Shown: positions 51,753 to 61,476, numbered from the stretch's first letter. The stretch is DNA of 64,000 nucleotides from Rhodovibrio salinarum DSM 9154 (GCF_000515255.1 NZ_KI911559.1:903547-967546), one strand, 5' to 3'. The notes: generated from the letters alone by a model not told the origin. Made by a program: numbers and translations.

Positions 51753-53302
51753 TGGTCGAATACATGGACCTGATGATGGTGGCGGTGCTGATGGCCGCGA
51801 TCCTTCTCGGCTTCCCCGTCTCGTTCGCGATCGGCGGCACGGCGATCATTTTCGCCTACGCTGGCTGGGCAACCGGGGTGATGGACATCGGGCTGCTGGG
51901 CGCGCTCAGCCAGCGCATCTTCGGAGTTTTCACCAATGACGTGCTGGTCGCCATCCCGCTGTTCGTGGCGATGGGGGTGATCCTCGAACGATCGCGGATC
52001 GCTGAAGACCTTCTCGACACGATGGGTCGGCTTTTCGGCCAGCTGCGCGGCGGGTTGGGCATCTCGGTGATTCTGGTGGGCGCGCTGCTGGCTGCGTCCA
52101 CGGGGATCGTGGGCGCCACGGTAATCGCCATGGGGCTGATCGCGCTGCCCACCATGCTGCGCACTGGCTACAATCCGAGGCTGGCCTCCGGTGTGGTCTG
52201 CACGGCGGGGACGCTCGGCCAGATCATTCCGCCATCCACGCTTCTCATCATCCTGTCGGACGTGATGTCGTCGGCCTATCAGCAGGCTCAGTACGAGCAG
52301 GGTAAGTTCAGCGTCGAGACGATCTCCGTGGGCCAGATCTTCGCGGGCGCGCTGGTGCCGGGGCTGTCGCTGGTGACGATCTACATCCTCTACGTCCTGG
52401 CAAGGGGCTGGCTGCGCCCTCAGGACATGCCGCCCGCGCCCACACCCGAGGGCCGGCCGGGACTGCGCACGGTGTCCAGCGCCGTGATCCCGCCCGTGCT
52501 CCTGATCGTGGCCGTGTTGGGCGCGATCCTTGGCGGTGTTGCAACGCCGACCGAGGCGGCATCGGTGGGCGCGGTGGGCGCGATCCTGATGGCCGGTGCG
52601 CGCCAGGGGGTGGACAAGCGGATCATCCTGGCGGGCGCGGGCGGCTTCCTGGTCTTGGCTGTGGCCGCGGGACTGACGCCGGTCCGCTTGCAGCGCAGCG
52701 ACGCGGGCCTGGCCGAGTGGACTGTGGCGGTAACCTATGGGGCGCTCGCGCTGATCGGTGTCGTCGCGCTCGCTATGGCGCTGTACAGGCTGTTCTGGCG
52801 CGACCTGCTCGCGAGCGCGCTCACCACGACGATGACGGTCACCGCAATGATCTTCGGGACCATCCTCATGGCCAGCGTTTTCAGCCTCGTCTTCGTCGGC
52901 CTGGGCGGCGGGGCACGGGTGGAGGCGATACTGGAGGCCATGCCCGGGGGACCGACCGGCGCGCTGATCTTCTCCATGGCGTTGATATTCGTGCTTGGGT
53001 TCTTCCTCGACTTCGTCGAGATCACCGTGATCTTGCTGCCACTTGTCGCGCCGGTTTTGATCCTGATGGGCCACGATCCTGTGTGGCTGGCGATCCTGAT
53101 CGCGATCAACCTACAGACCTCGTTTTTGACCCCGCCTTTCGGGTTTTCCCTGTTCTACCTGCGCGGCGCCGCGCCGCCCGAGATCACCACCGGGCAGATC
53201 TACGCCGGAGTGGCGCCGTTCATTCTGTTGCAGCTCGTCGGGATCACCCTGATCTGGGCCTTGCCAAGCCTGGCTACGTGGCTCCCGGGAATGGTCTTTT
53301 GA
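51752..53302 (+). CDS. TRAP transporter large permease (DctM family)
   Basis: Protein of 516 residues with about twelve or more membrane segments. This is longer than the usual 425 or so because of an extra region near 290-345 that includes two more hydrophobic helices around a short loop (TPVRLQRSDAGLAEW). The elevator core has STGIVGATVIAMGLIALP and FGFSLFYLRGAAP. Import is Na+ driven in known members. It forms one unit with the DctP and DctQ genes next to hut. Confidence 0.88.
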   Translation: MVEYMDLMMVAVLMAAILLGFPVSFAIGGTAIIFAYAGWATGVMDIGLLGALSQRIFGVFTNDVLVAIPLFVAMGVILERSRIAEDLLDTMGRLFGQLRGGLGISVILVGALLAASTGIVGATVIAMGLIALPTMLRTGYNPRLASGVVCTAGTLGQIIPPSTLLIILSDVMSSAYQQAQYEQGKFSVETISVGQIFAGALVPGLSLVTIYILYVLARGWLRPQDMPPAPTPEGRPGLRTVSSAVIPPVLLIVAVLGAILGGVATPTEAASVGAVGAILMAGARQGVDKRIILAGAGGFLVLAVAAGLTPVRLQRSDAGLAEWTVAVTYGALALIGVVALAMALYRLFWRDLLASALTTTMTVTAMIFGTILMASVFSLVFVGLGGGARVEAILEAMPGGPTGALIFSMALIFVLGFFLDFVEITVILLPLVAPVLILMGHDPVWLAILIAINLQTSFLTPPFGFSLFYLRGAAPPEITTGQIYAGVAPFILLQLVGITLIWALPSLATWLPGMVF

Positions 53303-53514
53303 GCCGATCGTCAAGACTGAGAACCGGTGCCTGATTGGAAAAGTTCAACTCAAAATGGTCCGATTCTTTGGGAGCAGATCAACCTATTTCGCCGGTTCAG
53401 GCTATTGCGAACCTTAATTCATCCCGCTCTAATGGACACGAAGCCGGGCGCGGCCAGCCGAGTTCCACAGCCAAGCAGCCGTACGTCTTGTCGGCGAAGT
53501 TTTGTTCGAAGGGC

Positions 53515-54204
53515 TCAAGGGGACGTGTCCAACGTCAGCATATATCCGACACCGTATACGGTCGCGATTTGCATGCCCGATCTCCGCAAACGCCGCCGGA
53601 CGCGCGACACGAGCACATCGACCGTTCTGTCGCCATAGACCCACTCTCGCCCGCCGATGGCCTTGCTGAGCCGCATGCGATCCAGAGCCTGGTCGAAATT
53701 TTCAACCAGGCTGACCAGAAGACGCGTCTCCGCGGGAGAGAGGACTTCGACCCGGTCCCCGACCCAGAGACGCCGCGTCGTTCTATTCAAGCGAAGAGCG
53801 TCTCCTACGGCGACGACGGCCTCCTCGGACCGGTCGCGCCGGGCCGCCAAATGCTTGTCGATCCGCGCTCTTAGAACAGCCGGTTCGACGGGCTTGCAGA
53901 TGTAGTCCATCGCGCCCATGCCCAAGCCCAGCACTTGGTCATTGGCCGTATCCAAACTCGACAAGACGATGAACGGTGACTTGGCTTCCTGTTGGATGGT
54001 CTGCGCGAGGAGCAAGCCGTCGGTATCCGGCAGCCGACGATCCAGGATCACCAGATCGAAATGTCCCGAACCCAAAGCTTTTCGCGCGCCGGTCCCATCG
54101 ACCGCGCATTCGAAATGATGCCCCATCTGGCTGACGACGTCTTCCACCATCACCTGAATCAGGACGTCGTCGTCGATCAAAAGGATTTCGGCCGGATGGC
54201 TCAC
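53515..54204 (-). CDS. OmpR-family response regulator (TorR/DorR-like)
   Basis: Protein of 229 residues from a GTG that overlaps the stop of the kinase gene (GTGA). The receiver has acidic pocket DDD (11-13), phospho-acceptor D55 (LVILDRRLPD) and Lys in YICKPVEP. The C-terminal winged helix has LSPAETRLLVSL and VDVLVSRVRRRLRR. It is divergent from the cytochrome-TorD-TorA operon, matching the dorSR/torSR layout. Confidence 0.88.
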   Translation of the reverse strand: MSHPAEILLIDDDVLIQVMVEDVVSQMGHHFECAVDGTGARKALGSGHFDLVILDRRLPDTDGLLLAQTIQQEAKSPFIVLSSLDTANDQVLGLGMGAMDYICKPVEPAVLRARIDKHLAARRDRSEEAVVAVGDALRLNRTTRRLWVGDRVEVLSPAETRLLVSLVENFDQALDRMRLSKAIGGREWVYGDRTVDVLVSRVRRRLRRSGMQIATVYGVGYMLTLDTSP

Positions 54205-56543
54205 AGTTGAAACCTCTCGAGATCGTCTGCCCAATGCTCAGGGAGCTTGCAGGCGGCTAAAGCTTGGCGCGCATCGATACGCGCTTGCGCGGAATATGAG
54301 GGGTCCGTGTGCGAGATTTCGATATAGCGAAGCCGTTCGACGATCTTCTGCAAGCCGAAGATCGTGGCACCGCTCACAAGCTTGTGGGCGAGCTTTGCAA
54401 TCTCTTCCTCCTTATCCTCGGCGTTCGTGTCGTTGAGGAGCGCCAGGAACGCCGCCCAGCTTTCGCCAAACGCCTCGGTCATGCGCCGCTGTGCTCTGGG
54501 CGACAGGTCTGCGAGCATGTGGAGCGACGTTGTTGTACGTGTCACGCCGGTTCGCAATGCCTGGGCCAAAGCATCGACGCCGAGAGGTTTTTCGAGAAGC
54601 GCGGTGAAAAGTTTCGCATCTTCCGGCGCCTGGCGGACTCTGCCGACATCGGCGCTGAGAAGAAAGATTGGCGTGTCCGCATGGGCGGTTCTTTGCCGTA
54701 GCATGCGCGCCAGATCGACGCCCCTGCCATCGGGCAGTTGATAATCGATGATGAAGATGTCGTAGGAATCGGGCGTTGCCAAGCGCAAGGCATGAGCCTG
54801 GTCGATGGTCTGCGCGTGGTCGACCGAAAATCCCAGCCGCTCGAGCATGGCGACAGTAACCAACACATTGATCGGGTCGTCGTCGACGACGAGACAGGTC
54901 ATGTTGGAGAGGTCACGCCGTATCGGTTCGACAGCATCCTGCTCGGCTTCCACGGGGGTAAAGGGGAGTTTCACGACGATCGACGTGCCTTCGTCGCTGT
55001 TCGGCACGCTGATAGCACCGCCAAGAGCCAAGATCATCCGCTGCGCGATCGCCAATCCGAGGCCCGATCCGTTCCGTTCCGTGGTGCGAGGACGAAGATT
55101 GTCCGGCGGACTGGCAAGCATGTCGCGAATGTCTTCGGGCAGGCCGGAACCATGATCAGTAATGAGAATGACGAGTGCGGACCCGTCGAACCCGAGGTCG
55201 ACGGCGACGCCGCGTCCGTCATCGTAACGCAAGGCGTTCTGGATGATGTTGCTGAGCACCTGCTGTGCCATCGACCAGTCCAATCGGACCTTGCGCGGCA
55301 CATTGGGCGCGATCGTCAGGTTCAAGGGCACGCCTTGCTGGCGCGCGATGATCTGCTTGGTGTGAACGAGGTCCCTGACCGCCTCGTGCAGCGCCACGTT
55401 TTCGGGGCGCGGCTGGGGCGCTTGATGTTCGAATCGCGAAAAGCTGAGGACGTTCTCCAGTGTCTCACTCAAGGAGCGGGCCGAGCTATCCAACAGATCG
55501 AGCAGCTTTTCAAAATCGCCGGGCGTAGCGTCCTTCATCAAATTTGCCGCGCCAAGTACGCTGTGGAGGGGGACGCGGATCTCGTGCGACATGGCGGCGA
55601 GAAAGAGCGACATCGTATGCTCAGCCTGGCGCGCAGCCTCGACAGCATTGGAGTGCTCGGTCACGTCGTGCATCAGGATGATCCGCCAGCGCTCGATTTT
55701 GTCGACGACGTCCTCGACCACACGCAGCCGAATATCGAATGCCCGGCTGCCGCGCGAGGTCTGGAGCCAGACGGCATCCCAGTGACTGCCTTTGGTGCCG
55801 AGGACCTCGTCGACGATCGCCTGAAGTTCGATACGGTGCGGCTGCAAGGCCAAGCGGTAGGTCAGCGCACCGGCTTCCGATAAATCCAGGAAAACCTGCA
55901 TTGCGGCCCTGTTGGCGGTGACGAGCTTTCCATCGTTGGAGGCAATGAAAACCGGGTCCCGTAGGCTTTCCAGCGCCGCGAAATACTGGTCGCGCTCCTG
56001 AGTCAGACGTCGCAGACGCTCACCCAGGACCGCGTCCTCAGAACCGCCCTCAGCCCAGGGAGCGAGCATCGCCAGCTCGGCTTCATCGAAGAAATCGTCG
56101 AGCCGCGTCAGGAACGCGTCGGGATTGCGCAAGGGCGGCTCACGGTCGGTCGACACCGCCAACACGGCTGCGAAATGCTTCAGATAAACCCGGCGATAGA
56201 GCTTGAAGAGGCCGTTGTGCAGTTCAAGCGACACGCCGCCGGCGCGATGTCTCCGCGCGAGCTCGCGCAGCCTGTCGAAGCATGCATCGCCGCGATAGTC
56301 GTGTAGTCCGTTGAGGCCGGCGTGCCGCCAGGGATCGGAGAGATACGCCGCCAAGCAGGCATTGAGCCGTTCGGCGGCCTCGGTCCAGGCGCCGCGCAGC
56401 GAGCTGGTTCGATCAGCGTAGCCCTTTTGCACCGCGAGGCGGATGGTTTCGTCGACCAGGGCCGGACAGGCCTCCTGAAACAGTAGGATCAGCCGGTCGG
56501 CTGGCCAGGTTACGAACGGGGATGTTTCGGGCCGATTCGGCAT
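54201..56543 (-). CDS. Soluble hybrid histidine kinase (TorS/DorS-like role)
   Basis: Protein of 780 residues with no membrane helix or signal peptide. Order: helical N-terminal domain (1-170) with HRAGGVSLELHNGLFKLYRR, PAS (about 185-295), HisKA AAMSHEIRVPLHSVLGA (H320), ATPase (NALRY, DHGSGLP, GSGLGLAI), receiver (D600 in FIIDYQLPDGRG), and HPt with H720 in LAHKLVSGATIF. This is the phosphorelay build of TorS, but TorS and DorS are membrane proteins. Coupled by overlap to the regulator. Confidence 0.88.
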   Translation of the reverse strand: MPNRPETSPFVTWPADRLILLFQEACPALVDETIRLAVQKGYADRTSSLRGAWTEAAERLNACLAAYLSDPWRHAGLNGLHDYRGDACFDRLRELARRHRAGGVSLELHNGLFKLYRRVYLKHFAAVLAVSTDREPPLRNPDAFLTRLDDFFDEAELAMLAPWAEGGSEDAVLGERLRRLTQERDQYFAALESLRDPVFIASNDGKLVTANRAAMQVFLDLSEAGALTYRLALQPHRIELQAIVDEVLGTKGSHWDAVWLQTSRGSRAFDIRLRVVEDVVDKIERWRIILMHDVTEHSNAVEAARQAEHTMSLFLAAMSHEIRVPLHSVLGAANLMKDATPGDFEKLLDLLDSSARSLSETLENVLSFSRFEHQAPQPRPENVALHEAVRDLVHTKQIIARQQGVPLNLTIAPNVPRKVRLDWSMAQQVLSNIIQNALRYDDGRGVAVDLGFDGSALVILITDHGSGLPEDIRDMLASPPDNLRPRTTERNGSGLGLAIAQRMILALGGAISVPNSDEGTSIVVKLPFTPVEAEQDAVEPIRRDLSNMTCLVVDDDPINVLVTVAMLERLGFSVDHAQTIDQAHALRLATPDSYDIFIIDYQLPDGRGVDLARMLRQRTAHADTPIFLLSADVGRVRQAPEDAKLFTALLEKPLGVDALAQALRTGVTRTTTSLHMLADLSPRAQRRMTEAFGESWAAFLALLNDTNAEDKEEEIAKLAHKLVSGATIFGLQKIVERLRYIEISHTDPSYSAQARIDARQALAACKLPEHWADDLERFQL

Positions 56544-56709
56544 TCGCTTGATCCATAGGTTGGCTGTGCTCAGCCGTGTGGCCTCCTATTGCGCGCCGCA
56601 CCGTTTACATTTCGATTACGTGTTTTCACAAGCGCATAGCCTTTTGCGCTCTCAAAAGCGCTAGAAACCACCTCACGTCGGGTACCGACGACGCCAATGG
56701 AGGTAGGTA
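56544..56709. promoter_or_regulatory. Divergent control region of the kinase and reductase operons
   Basis: 166 bp with AT-rich sequence between the two start codons. GCGC occurs three times with 12-14 bp spacing (56632, 56646, 56658), the last two as arms GCGCT and AGCGC of an inverted repeat. These could be sites for the response regulator; they do not match the E. coli tor box CTGTTCATAT. GGAGGT precedes the cytochrome ATG. Confidence 0.35.
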
Positions 56710-58341
56710 ATGGCGCTGAAGCGCAAGACATTGTATAGGCTCGCGGGCGGCACGGCGCTTCTCGGCGTGCTTGGCTTCGTCGTTCTGACCAGCCCGTGGA
56801 CATGGTCGTTGACCCATCCCGGACGCGATCTGCCCAACCTGACAGGCGCCGATCTCGACCGCGGTCGCATTATTTTTCTGGCGTCCGACTGCGCCACCTG
56901 CCACGCGACGCCAAACCAGGACGACGATACTGTGCTTGGTGGCGGTCGCGTGCTCGACACCGCGTTCGGCAAGTTTCACATCCCGAACATTTCGCCCGAC
57001 AAGGCGCATGGGATCGGCGAATGGACGCTGGCCGAGTTCGATCGGGCGCTCCGCGAAGGCGTGGGTCCGGGGGGGCTGTGGCCGGAGGGAGAAAATCTGT
57101 ATCCGGCATTTCCCTACACGTCTTATCAGCGCCTGACGGGCGAGGATGTCCGCGACCTGTACGCCTACATGATGACATTGCCGGCCGAGGACGATGTCGT
57201 CCCGGATCACGAATTGAAGTTTCCATACAATCTTCGCCGCGGCATCGGCGTTTGGCGTCTGGCGTTTCTCGATGGCAAACGAGGCGAGGAGCGTCCCGTT
57301 CCCGAAGATGTTGACGCTGCCCAATTCAAGCGCGGTGAATATCTCGTCGAAGGCCCTGCACATTGCGCCGAGTGCCACTCGCCGCGCACGTTCATGGGCA
57401 ATGTGATCGAAGACGAGCGCTACGCTGGCGGACCCAATCCCGAAGGAACCGGGTACTTTCCGAACATCACGCCGGACGAGACCGGTATCGGTTACTGGTC
57501 GACCGCCTCGATCGCCAACTATCTGCATACCGGCATAAGCCCGATCGGTCGCACGGCCGATGGCGATATGGCTCAGGTGATCGAAAACACCTCGCGCCTG
57601 CCATTCGAAGACGTCCAAGCGATGGCCGTCTATCTGAAGAATGTTCCCGCCGTCGATAAGCCTGCCCCCGGCATGCCCGAGCCAAACATGACCGAAAAGG
57701 TGGTCATGCTGGAAAACGCGGTGCGGGCTGACCCCAAACTTCCGACCTCGGCGCCTTCGACGATCGAGCAGGGAGGCGATGCCACCGTCATCGGGACCAA
57801 GACAGTCTGGCTCGACGAAGCCGATGTCGGCGGTTCTTCGCCAGAACACGGCAAGCTGCTGGGCGGCGCCTCGGTGCACATCGAGCATAAGGACGGCAAT
57901 AAGGTCGAACTCGTGCTGAAGGGCTGGCAGAAGGAGGGGGCATCCTCGGTCGTCTATCAATCCAAGGGACACCGGGTGATGACGGCTATCCTCGACGAGG
58001 CGGCTGCGAGCACGGTTCAAAAGGGATCAACTGAAACCGATCCCGATACCGGCCAGTCCTGGGCGCCCATCCAGATCTCCTTGTGGTCGGACGACACCGA
58101 TCTCAACACCGACCGTGGCGACGTCTGGGCGTATAGCCAGGCGACGTTCGAAAAGACCTGCTCGGCATGCCACGTCCTGCCTCAGAAGCGTCATTTCACA
58201 GCCAACCAGTGGATCGGCACTTTGAAGTCGATGCGGCGGTTCACATCCTTCACCGACGATCAGTACCGCCTGATCCTGGCCTATCTGCAGAACCATTCGA
58301 AAGACCTGAACAAGGGCCAGGAGGTGAGTGATCATGAGTGA
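56710..58341 (+). CDS. Three-haem c-type cytochrome with TorC-like C-terminal domain
   Basis: Protein of 543 residues with an N-terminal membrane anchor (about 10-28). Three haem sites: CATCH (61-65), CAECH (219-223) and CSACH (484-488). The first 330 residues resemble the two-domain cytochrome of membrane-bound alcohol/gluconate dehydrogenases. The C-terminal part (YSQATFEKTCSACHVLP through HFTANQW) resembles the fifth-haem domain of TorC/DorC, which passes electrons to the reductase. It seems to replace the usual pentahaem TorC. It overlaps torD by 8 bases. Confidence 0.82.
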   Translation: MALKRKTLYRLAGGTALLGVLGFVVLTSPWTWSLTHPGRDLPNLTGADLDRGRIIFLASDCATCHATPNQDDDTVLGGGRVLDTAFGKFHIPNISPDKAHGIGEWTLAEFDRALREGVGPGGLWPEGENLYPAFPYTSYQRLTGEDVRDLYAYMMTLPAEDDVVPDHELKFPYNLRRGIGVWRLAFLDGKRGEERPVPEDVDAAQFKRGEYLVEGPAHCAECHSPRTFMGNVIEDERYAGGPNPEGTGYFPNITPDETGIGYWSTASIANYLHTGISPIGRTADGDMAQVIENTSRLPFEDVQAMAVYLKNVPAVDKPAPGMPEPNMTEKVVMLENAVRADPKLPTSAPSTIEQGGDATVIGTKTVWLDEADVGGSSPEHGKLLGGASVHIEHKDGNKVELVLKGWQKEGASSVVYQSKGHRVMTAILDEAAASTVQKGSTETDPDTGQSWAPIQISLWSDDTDLNTDRGDVWAYSQATFEKTCSACHVLPQKRHFTANQWIGTLKSMRRFTSFTDDQYRLILAYLQNHSKDLNKGQEVSDHE

Positions 58342-59008
58342 CACGACCTGGCTGGATCCCGACTGCGATGCGGCAGAGCTGGCATTCGTGGCGGAGTGGC
58401 TGGCCGAGCAGTTCCTGACGCCGCCCGAAACGGATCGGGTCCAGGCCATGCGGACGCTGCAAGGACAGGTCGCCCTGCATTCGATCGGCGAGTTTGTAGA
58501 TCAGGGAAGGGCGTCGGACGCAATCTGCCGCTGTCTCGCCGCGGATACGGTGGCTAATGTGACGGTGGCACTCCAGCGCCGGCATACGGCCTTGTTCACG
58601 GGGATCTTCCGCCATCGCGCGATCTCGCCCTATGCGAGCGTCTGGGATGGCACGGGACGGCTATACGGGCCGGCAGTCGGACGTATGCGGGCCTTGATGC
58701 GCAACCTCGATGTCCATTTGGACGCCAGCTGTACAGAACCCGCTGATCATCTGAGTATCGAGCTCGTGCTCCTCGCCGAAGCGTTGCGGGAGGAGCGAGC
58801 GGATTGCCTTGAAGCCCTGTCTGTCGAATTGCGCAGCTGGACCGGACCTTTCATCGCCGCACTCACCCGGGTCGACGGCGATGGCTTCTACGGCAGTCTT
58901 GCACGGCTCTTGAACGGGTTCCTGGACAAATTGCCCCTTGATCAGACGGCGACGCTCGCCAAGACCGCGGCGGATCAGGCTGCGAGTGGCCGAAAGGACA
59001 GACTATGA
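58334..59008 (+). CDS. torD: TorD-family molybdoenzyme chaperone
   Basis: All-helical cytoplasmic chaperone of 224 residues from ATG 58334 with GGAGGTGAG upstream. It binds the apo-reductase and its twin-arginine leader until cofactor insertion. The TorD/DmsD pattern is seen in LQRRHTALFTGIF and YASVWDGTGRLYGPA, and later DNLSIEL-like DHLSIELVLLAEAL. Both ends overlap neighbours (8 bases with the cytochrome, ATGA with the reductase). Confidence 0.88.
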   Translation: MSDTTWLDPDCDAAELAFVAEWLAEQFLTPPETDRVQAMRTLQGQVALHSIGEFVDQGRASDAICRCLAADTVANVTVALQRRHTALFTGIFRHRAISPYASVWDGTGRLYGPAVGRMRALMRNLDVHLDASCTEPADHLSIELVLLAEALREERADCLEALSVELRSWTGPFIAALTRVDGDGFYGSLARLLNGFLDKLPLDQTATLAKTAADQAASGRKDRL

Positions 59009-61476
59009 CCAAGACATACAAGAATACGTCGGACGATCTGACGCTTTCCAAACGCGACTTTCTGAAGGGCGCGGGCGCGGCCGCGGCGCTGGGATTCACC
59101 GGTCTGCCGCTGCTGTCGCGCGGAGCGCTCGCCCAGACGGCGCGAAAGAGTATTCTGTCTGGTTGCCACTGGGGCGTATTCTACGGCCTGGTCGACGATG
59201 GCCGTGCCGTGGAATTCAAGCCATGGGAAGGCGATCCGGCTCCCTCGCCGCAGCTTCCCGGTATCAGGGACTCGATCTACTCGGAGTCGCGCATCCGTTA
59301 TCCGATGGTGCGCCGGGCTTGGTTAGAACAAGGACCCGGGGCCGATCTTGACGGGCGCGGATCCGGCGATTTCGTCCGTGTCAGCTGGGACAAGGCCATC
59401 GAACTCGTCGCAAATGAACTCGTTCGTGTGCGCGAAAAATACGGCCAGCAGGCGGTGTTTGCCGGTTCCTATGGTTGGAAGAGCCCCGGCAAGCTCCACA
59501 ACTGCCAGACCCTGCTACGCCGGATGATGAATCTCACCGGCAGCTATACCAACAGTTCCGGCGATTATTCCACAGGCGCGGCACAGGTCATTCTGCCCTA
59601 CGTCTCCGGTTCGATCGAAGTGTACGAACAGTGCACGACCTGGAAGAACCTGTCCGAAAACTGCGAACTGATGGTGTTCTGGGGCTGTAATCCGCTGAAC
59701 AACTCGCAGATCTCCTGGCAGGTTGCCGATCATGGTGCCTGGCCCGGTGTCGAAATGCTGAAGAAGAGTGGTGCCAAGGTTCTTTGCATCGACCCTGTTC
59801 GCACCGAGACCTGTAAGGCACTCAATGGCGAGTGGATCGCCCCGCGTCCCCATACCGACGTGGCGATGATGCTCGGCATCGCGCACACGCTTTACGAAGA
59901 AAATCTGCACGACGAGGACTTTCTCGATCGCTATACGACAGGGTTCGACAAGTTCCTGCCCTACCTTAGGGGCACAAGCGACGGCACGCCGAAGTCCGCC
60001 GATTGGGCAGAGCAGATCTGCGGAGTCCCTGCCGATCAGTTGCGTGACCTCGCCCGTCGCTTCGCCAAGAACCGCACTATGCTGGCGCTGGGGTATTCCA
60101 CACAGCGCCAGCATCATGGCGAGCAGATCCATTGGATGCTGATCACGCTCGCCTCAATGCTCGGTCAGATCGGCCTGCCCGGCGGCGGCTACGGCCTCAG
60201 CTATCACTACTCTTCGGGTGGTTCGCCTACCCATACGACCCCGATCCTCAAGGCCATCGACGATGCGTCCGGGCAGAAGAGCGAAGGCGCGGCCTGGCTG
60301 GCCCAAAGTGGCAGTCTGTCGATTCCGGTGTCGCGTCTGGTCGAGACGCTGCTCAATCCCGGCAAAAAGATGCAGTTCAATGGGCACGAGATCGAGCTGC
60401 CCCTGATCAAGCTGGCCTACTGGGCCGGGGGCAACCCGTTCTCGCATCAGCAGGATCGCAACGAGATGTTGCGCGCCTGGCGCGAACTGGACACCTTCAT
60501 CGTCCATGACGTTCAGTGGACCGCATCCGCGCGGCACGCAGACATCGTGTTGCCCGCCACCACCTCCTACGAGCGCAACGACATCGAGCAAGTCGGCGAT
60601 TACGCGCTGAGCCATATCGTGGCGATGAAGAAAATCGTCGACCCCGTTTTCGAGGCCCGCAGCGACTTCGACATCTTCGCCGCGATCGCGGACAAGTTGG
60701 GCAAGGGCTACGAATTTACGCAAGGCCGTGATGAGATGGATTGGATTCGCGGCATCTACGAAGCCGCGAAGATCGAGGCCCGCGCCAAGGGCATGGAAAT
60801 GCCAGTTTTCGATGTGTTCTGGGACAGCAACAAGCCGTTGAAGTTCCCGCAGAGCGAAGCTGCCGCGGACTTCGTGCGTCATGCCGATTTTCGGGCCGAT
60901 CCCTTGCTTAACGCCCTCGGTACGGCATCGGGAAAATTCGAACTCTACTCGACTGCCATCGAAAAGTATCACTATGACGATTGCCCCCCGCATCCGTCCT
61001 GGATCGAACCCATCGAACGGCTTGACGGCCCGACCACCCGCTATCCGCTTCACATCGCGACCAACCATCCGCAGATGCGCCTGCACTCGCAGCTTTGCGG
61101 TACCGTCAACCGCAAGAGCTACGAAATTGCCGAGCGCGAGCCGTGTTGGATGAATCCCAAGGACGCCGCCGCGCGCGGCCTCTCCAATGGCGACGTGGTG
61201 CGCGTGTTCAATGATCGCGGCCAGATCTTGGCCGGTCTGACAATCACCGACGAGATACGCCCAGGGGTTGTTCGGATCAACGAGGGCGGTTGGTTCGACC
61301 CGGTGAATCCGCGCGAGATCGGCAGTCTCGACGCCTATGGCGACGTCAACAATCTGACGACCGGGGTGGCGACATCCAAGCTTGCCCAGAGCAATTGCGG
61401 CCATACTGGCATGGCCGAAGTTGAGCGCTATGAGGGCAATCTTCCACCGGTGACCGTGTTCAGCCAGCCAGCGTGA
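59005..61476 (+). CDS. Periplasmic DMSO/TMAO reductase, TorA/DorA family
   Basis: Molybdopterin enzyme of 823 residues. A Tat leader carries SKRDFLKGAG (15-24), a KR rather than RR pair. No N-terminal Fe-S cysteine set is present, as in the DorA/TorA/BisC group. The Mo ligand is S189 in NSSGDYSTGAAQ. SYGWKSPGKLHN (155-166) keeps the Tyr seen in DMSO reductase and missing in TMAO reductase, so DMSO or broad S/N-oxides are likely. Last gene of the operon with cytochrome and TorD. Confidence 0.9.
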   Translation: MTKTYKNTSDDLTLSKRDFLKGAGAAAALGFTGLPLLSRGALAQTARKSILSGCHWGVFYGLVDDGRAVEFKPWEGDPAPSPQLPGIRDSIYSESRIRYPMVRRAWLEQGPGADLDGRGSGDFVRVSWDKAIELVANELVRVREKYGQQAVFAGSYGWKSPGKLHNCQTLLRRMMNLTGSYTNSSGDYSTGAAQVILPYVSGSIEVYEQCTTWKNLSENCELMVFWGCNPLNNSQISWQVADHGAWPGVEMLKKSGAKVLCIDPVRTETCKALNGEWIAPRPHTDVAMMLGIAHTLYEENLHDEDFLDRYTTGFDKFLPYLRGTSDGTPKSADWAEQICGVPADQLRDLARRFAKNRTMLALGYSTQRQHHGEQIHWMLITLASMLGQIGLPGGGYGLSYHYSSGGSPTHTTPILKAIDDASGQKSEGAAWLAQSGSLSIPVSRLVETLLNPGKKMQFNGHEIELPLIKLAYWAGGNPFSHQQDRNEMLRAWRELDTFIVHDVQWTASARHADIVLPATTSYERNDIEQVGDYALSHIVAMKKIVDPVFEARSDFDIFAAIADKLGKGYEFTQGRDEMDWIRGIYEAAKIEARAKGMEMPVFDVFWDSNKPLKFPQSEAAADFVRHADFRADPLLNALGTASGKFELYSTAIEKYHYDDCPPHPSWIEPIERLDGPTTRYPLHIATNHPQMRLHSQLCGTVNRKSYEIAEREPCWMNPKDAAARGLSNGDVVRVFNDRGQILAGLTITDEIRPGVVRINEGGWFDPVNPREIGSLDAYGDVNNLTTGVATSKLAQSNCGHTGMAEVERYEGNLPPVTVFSQPA

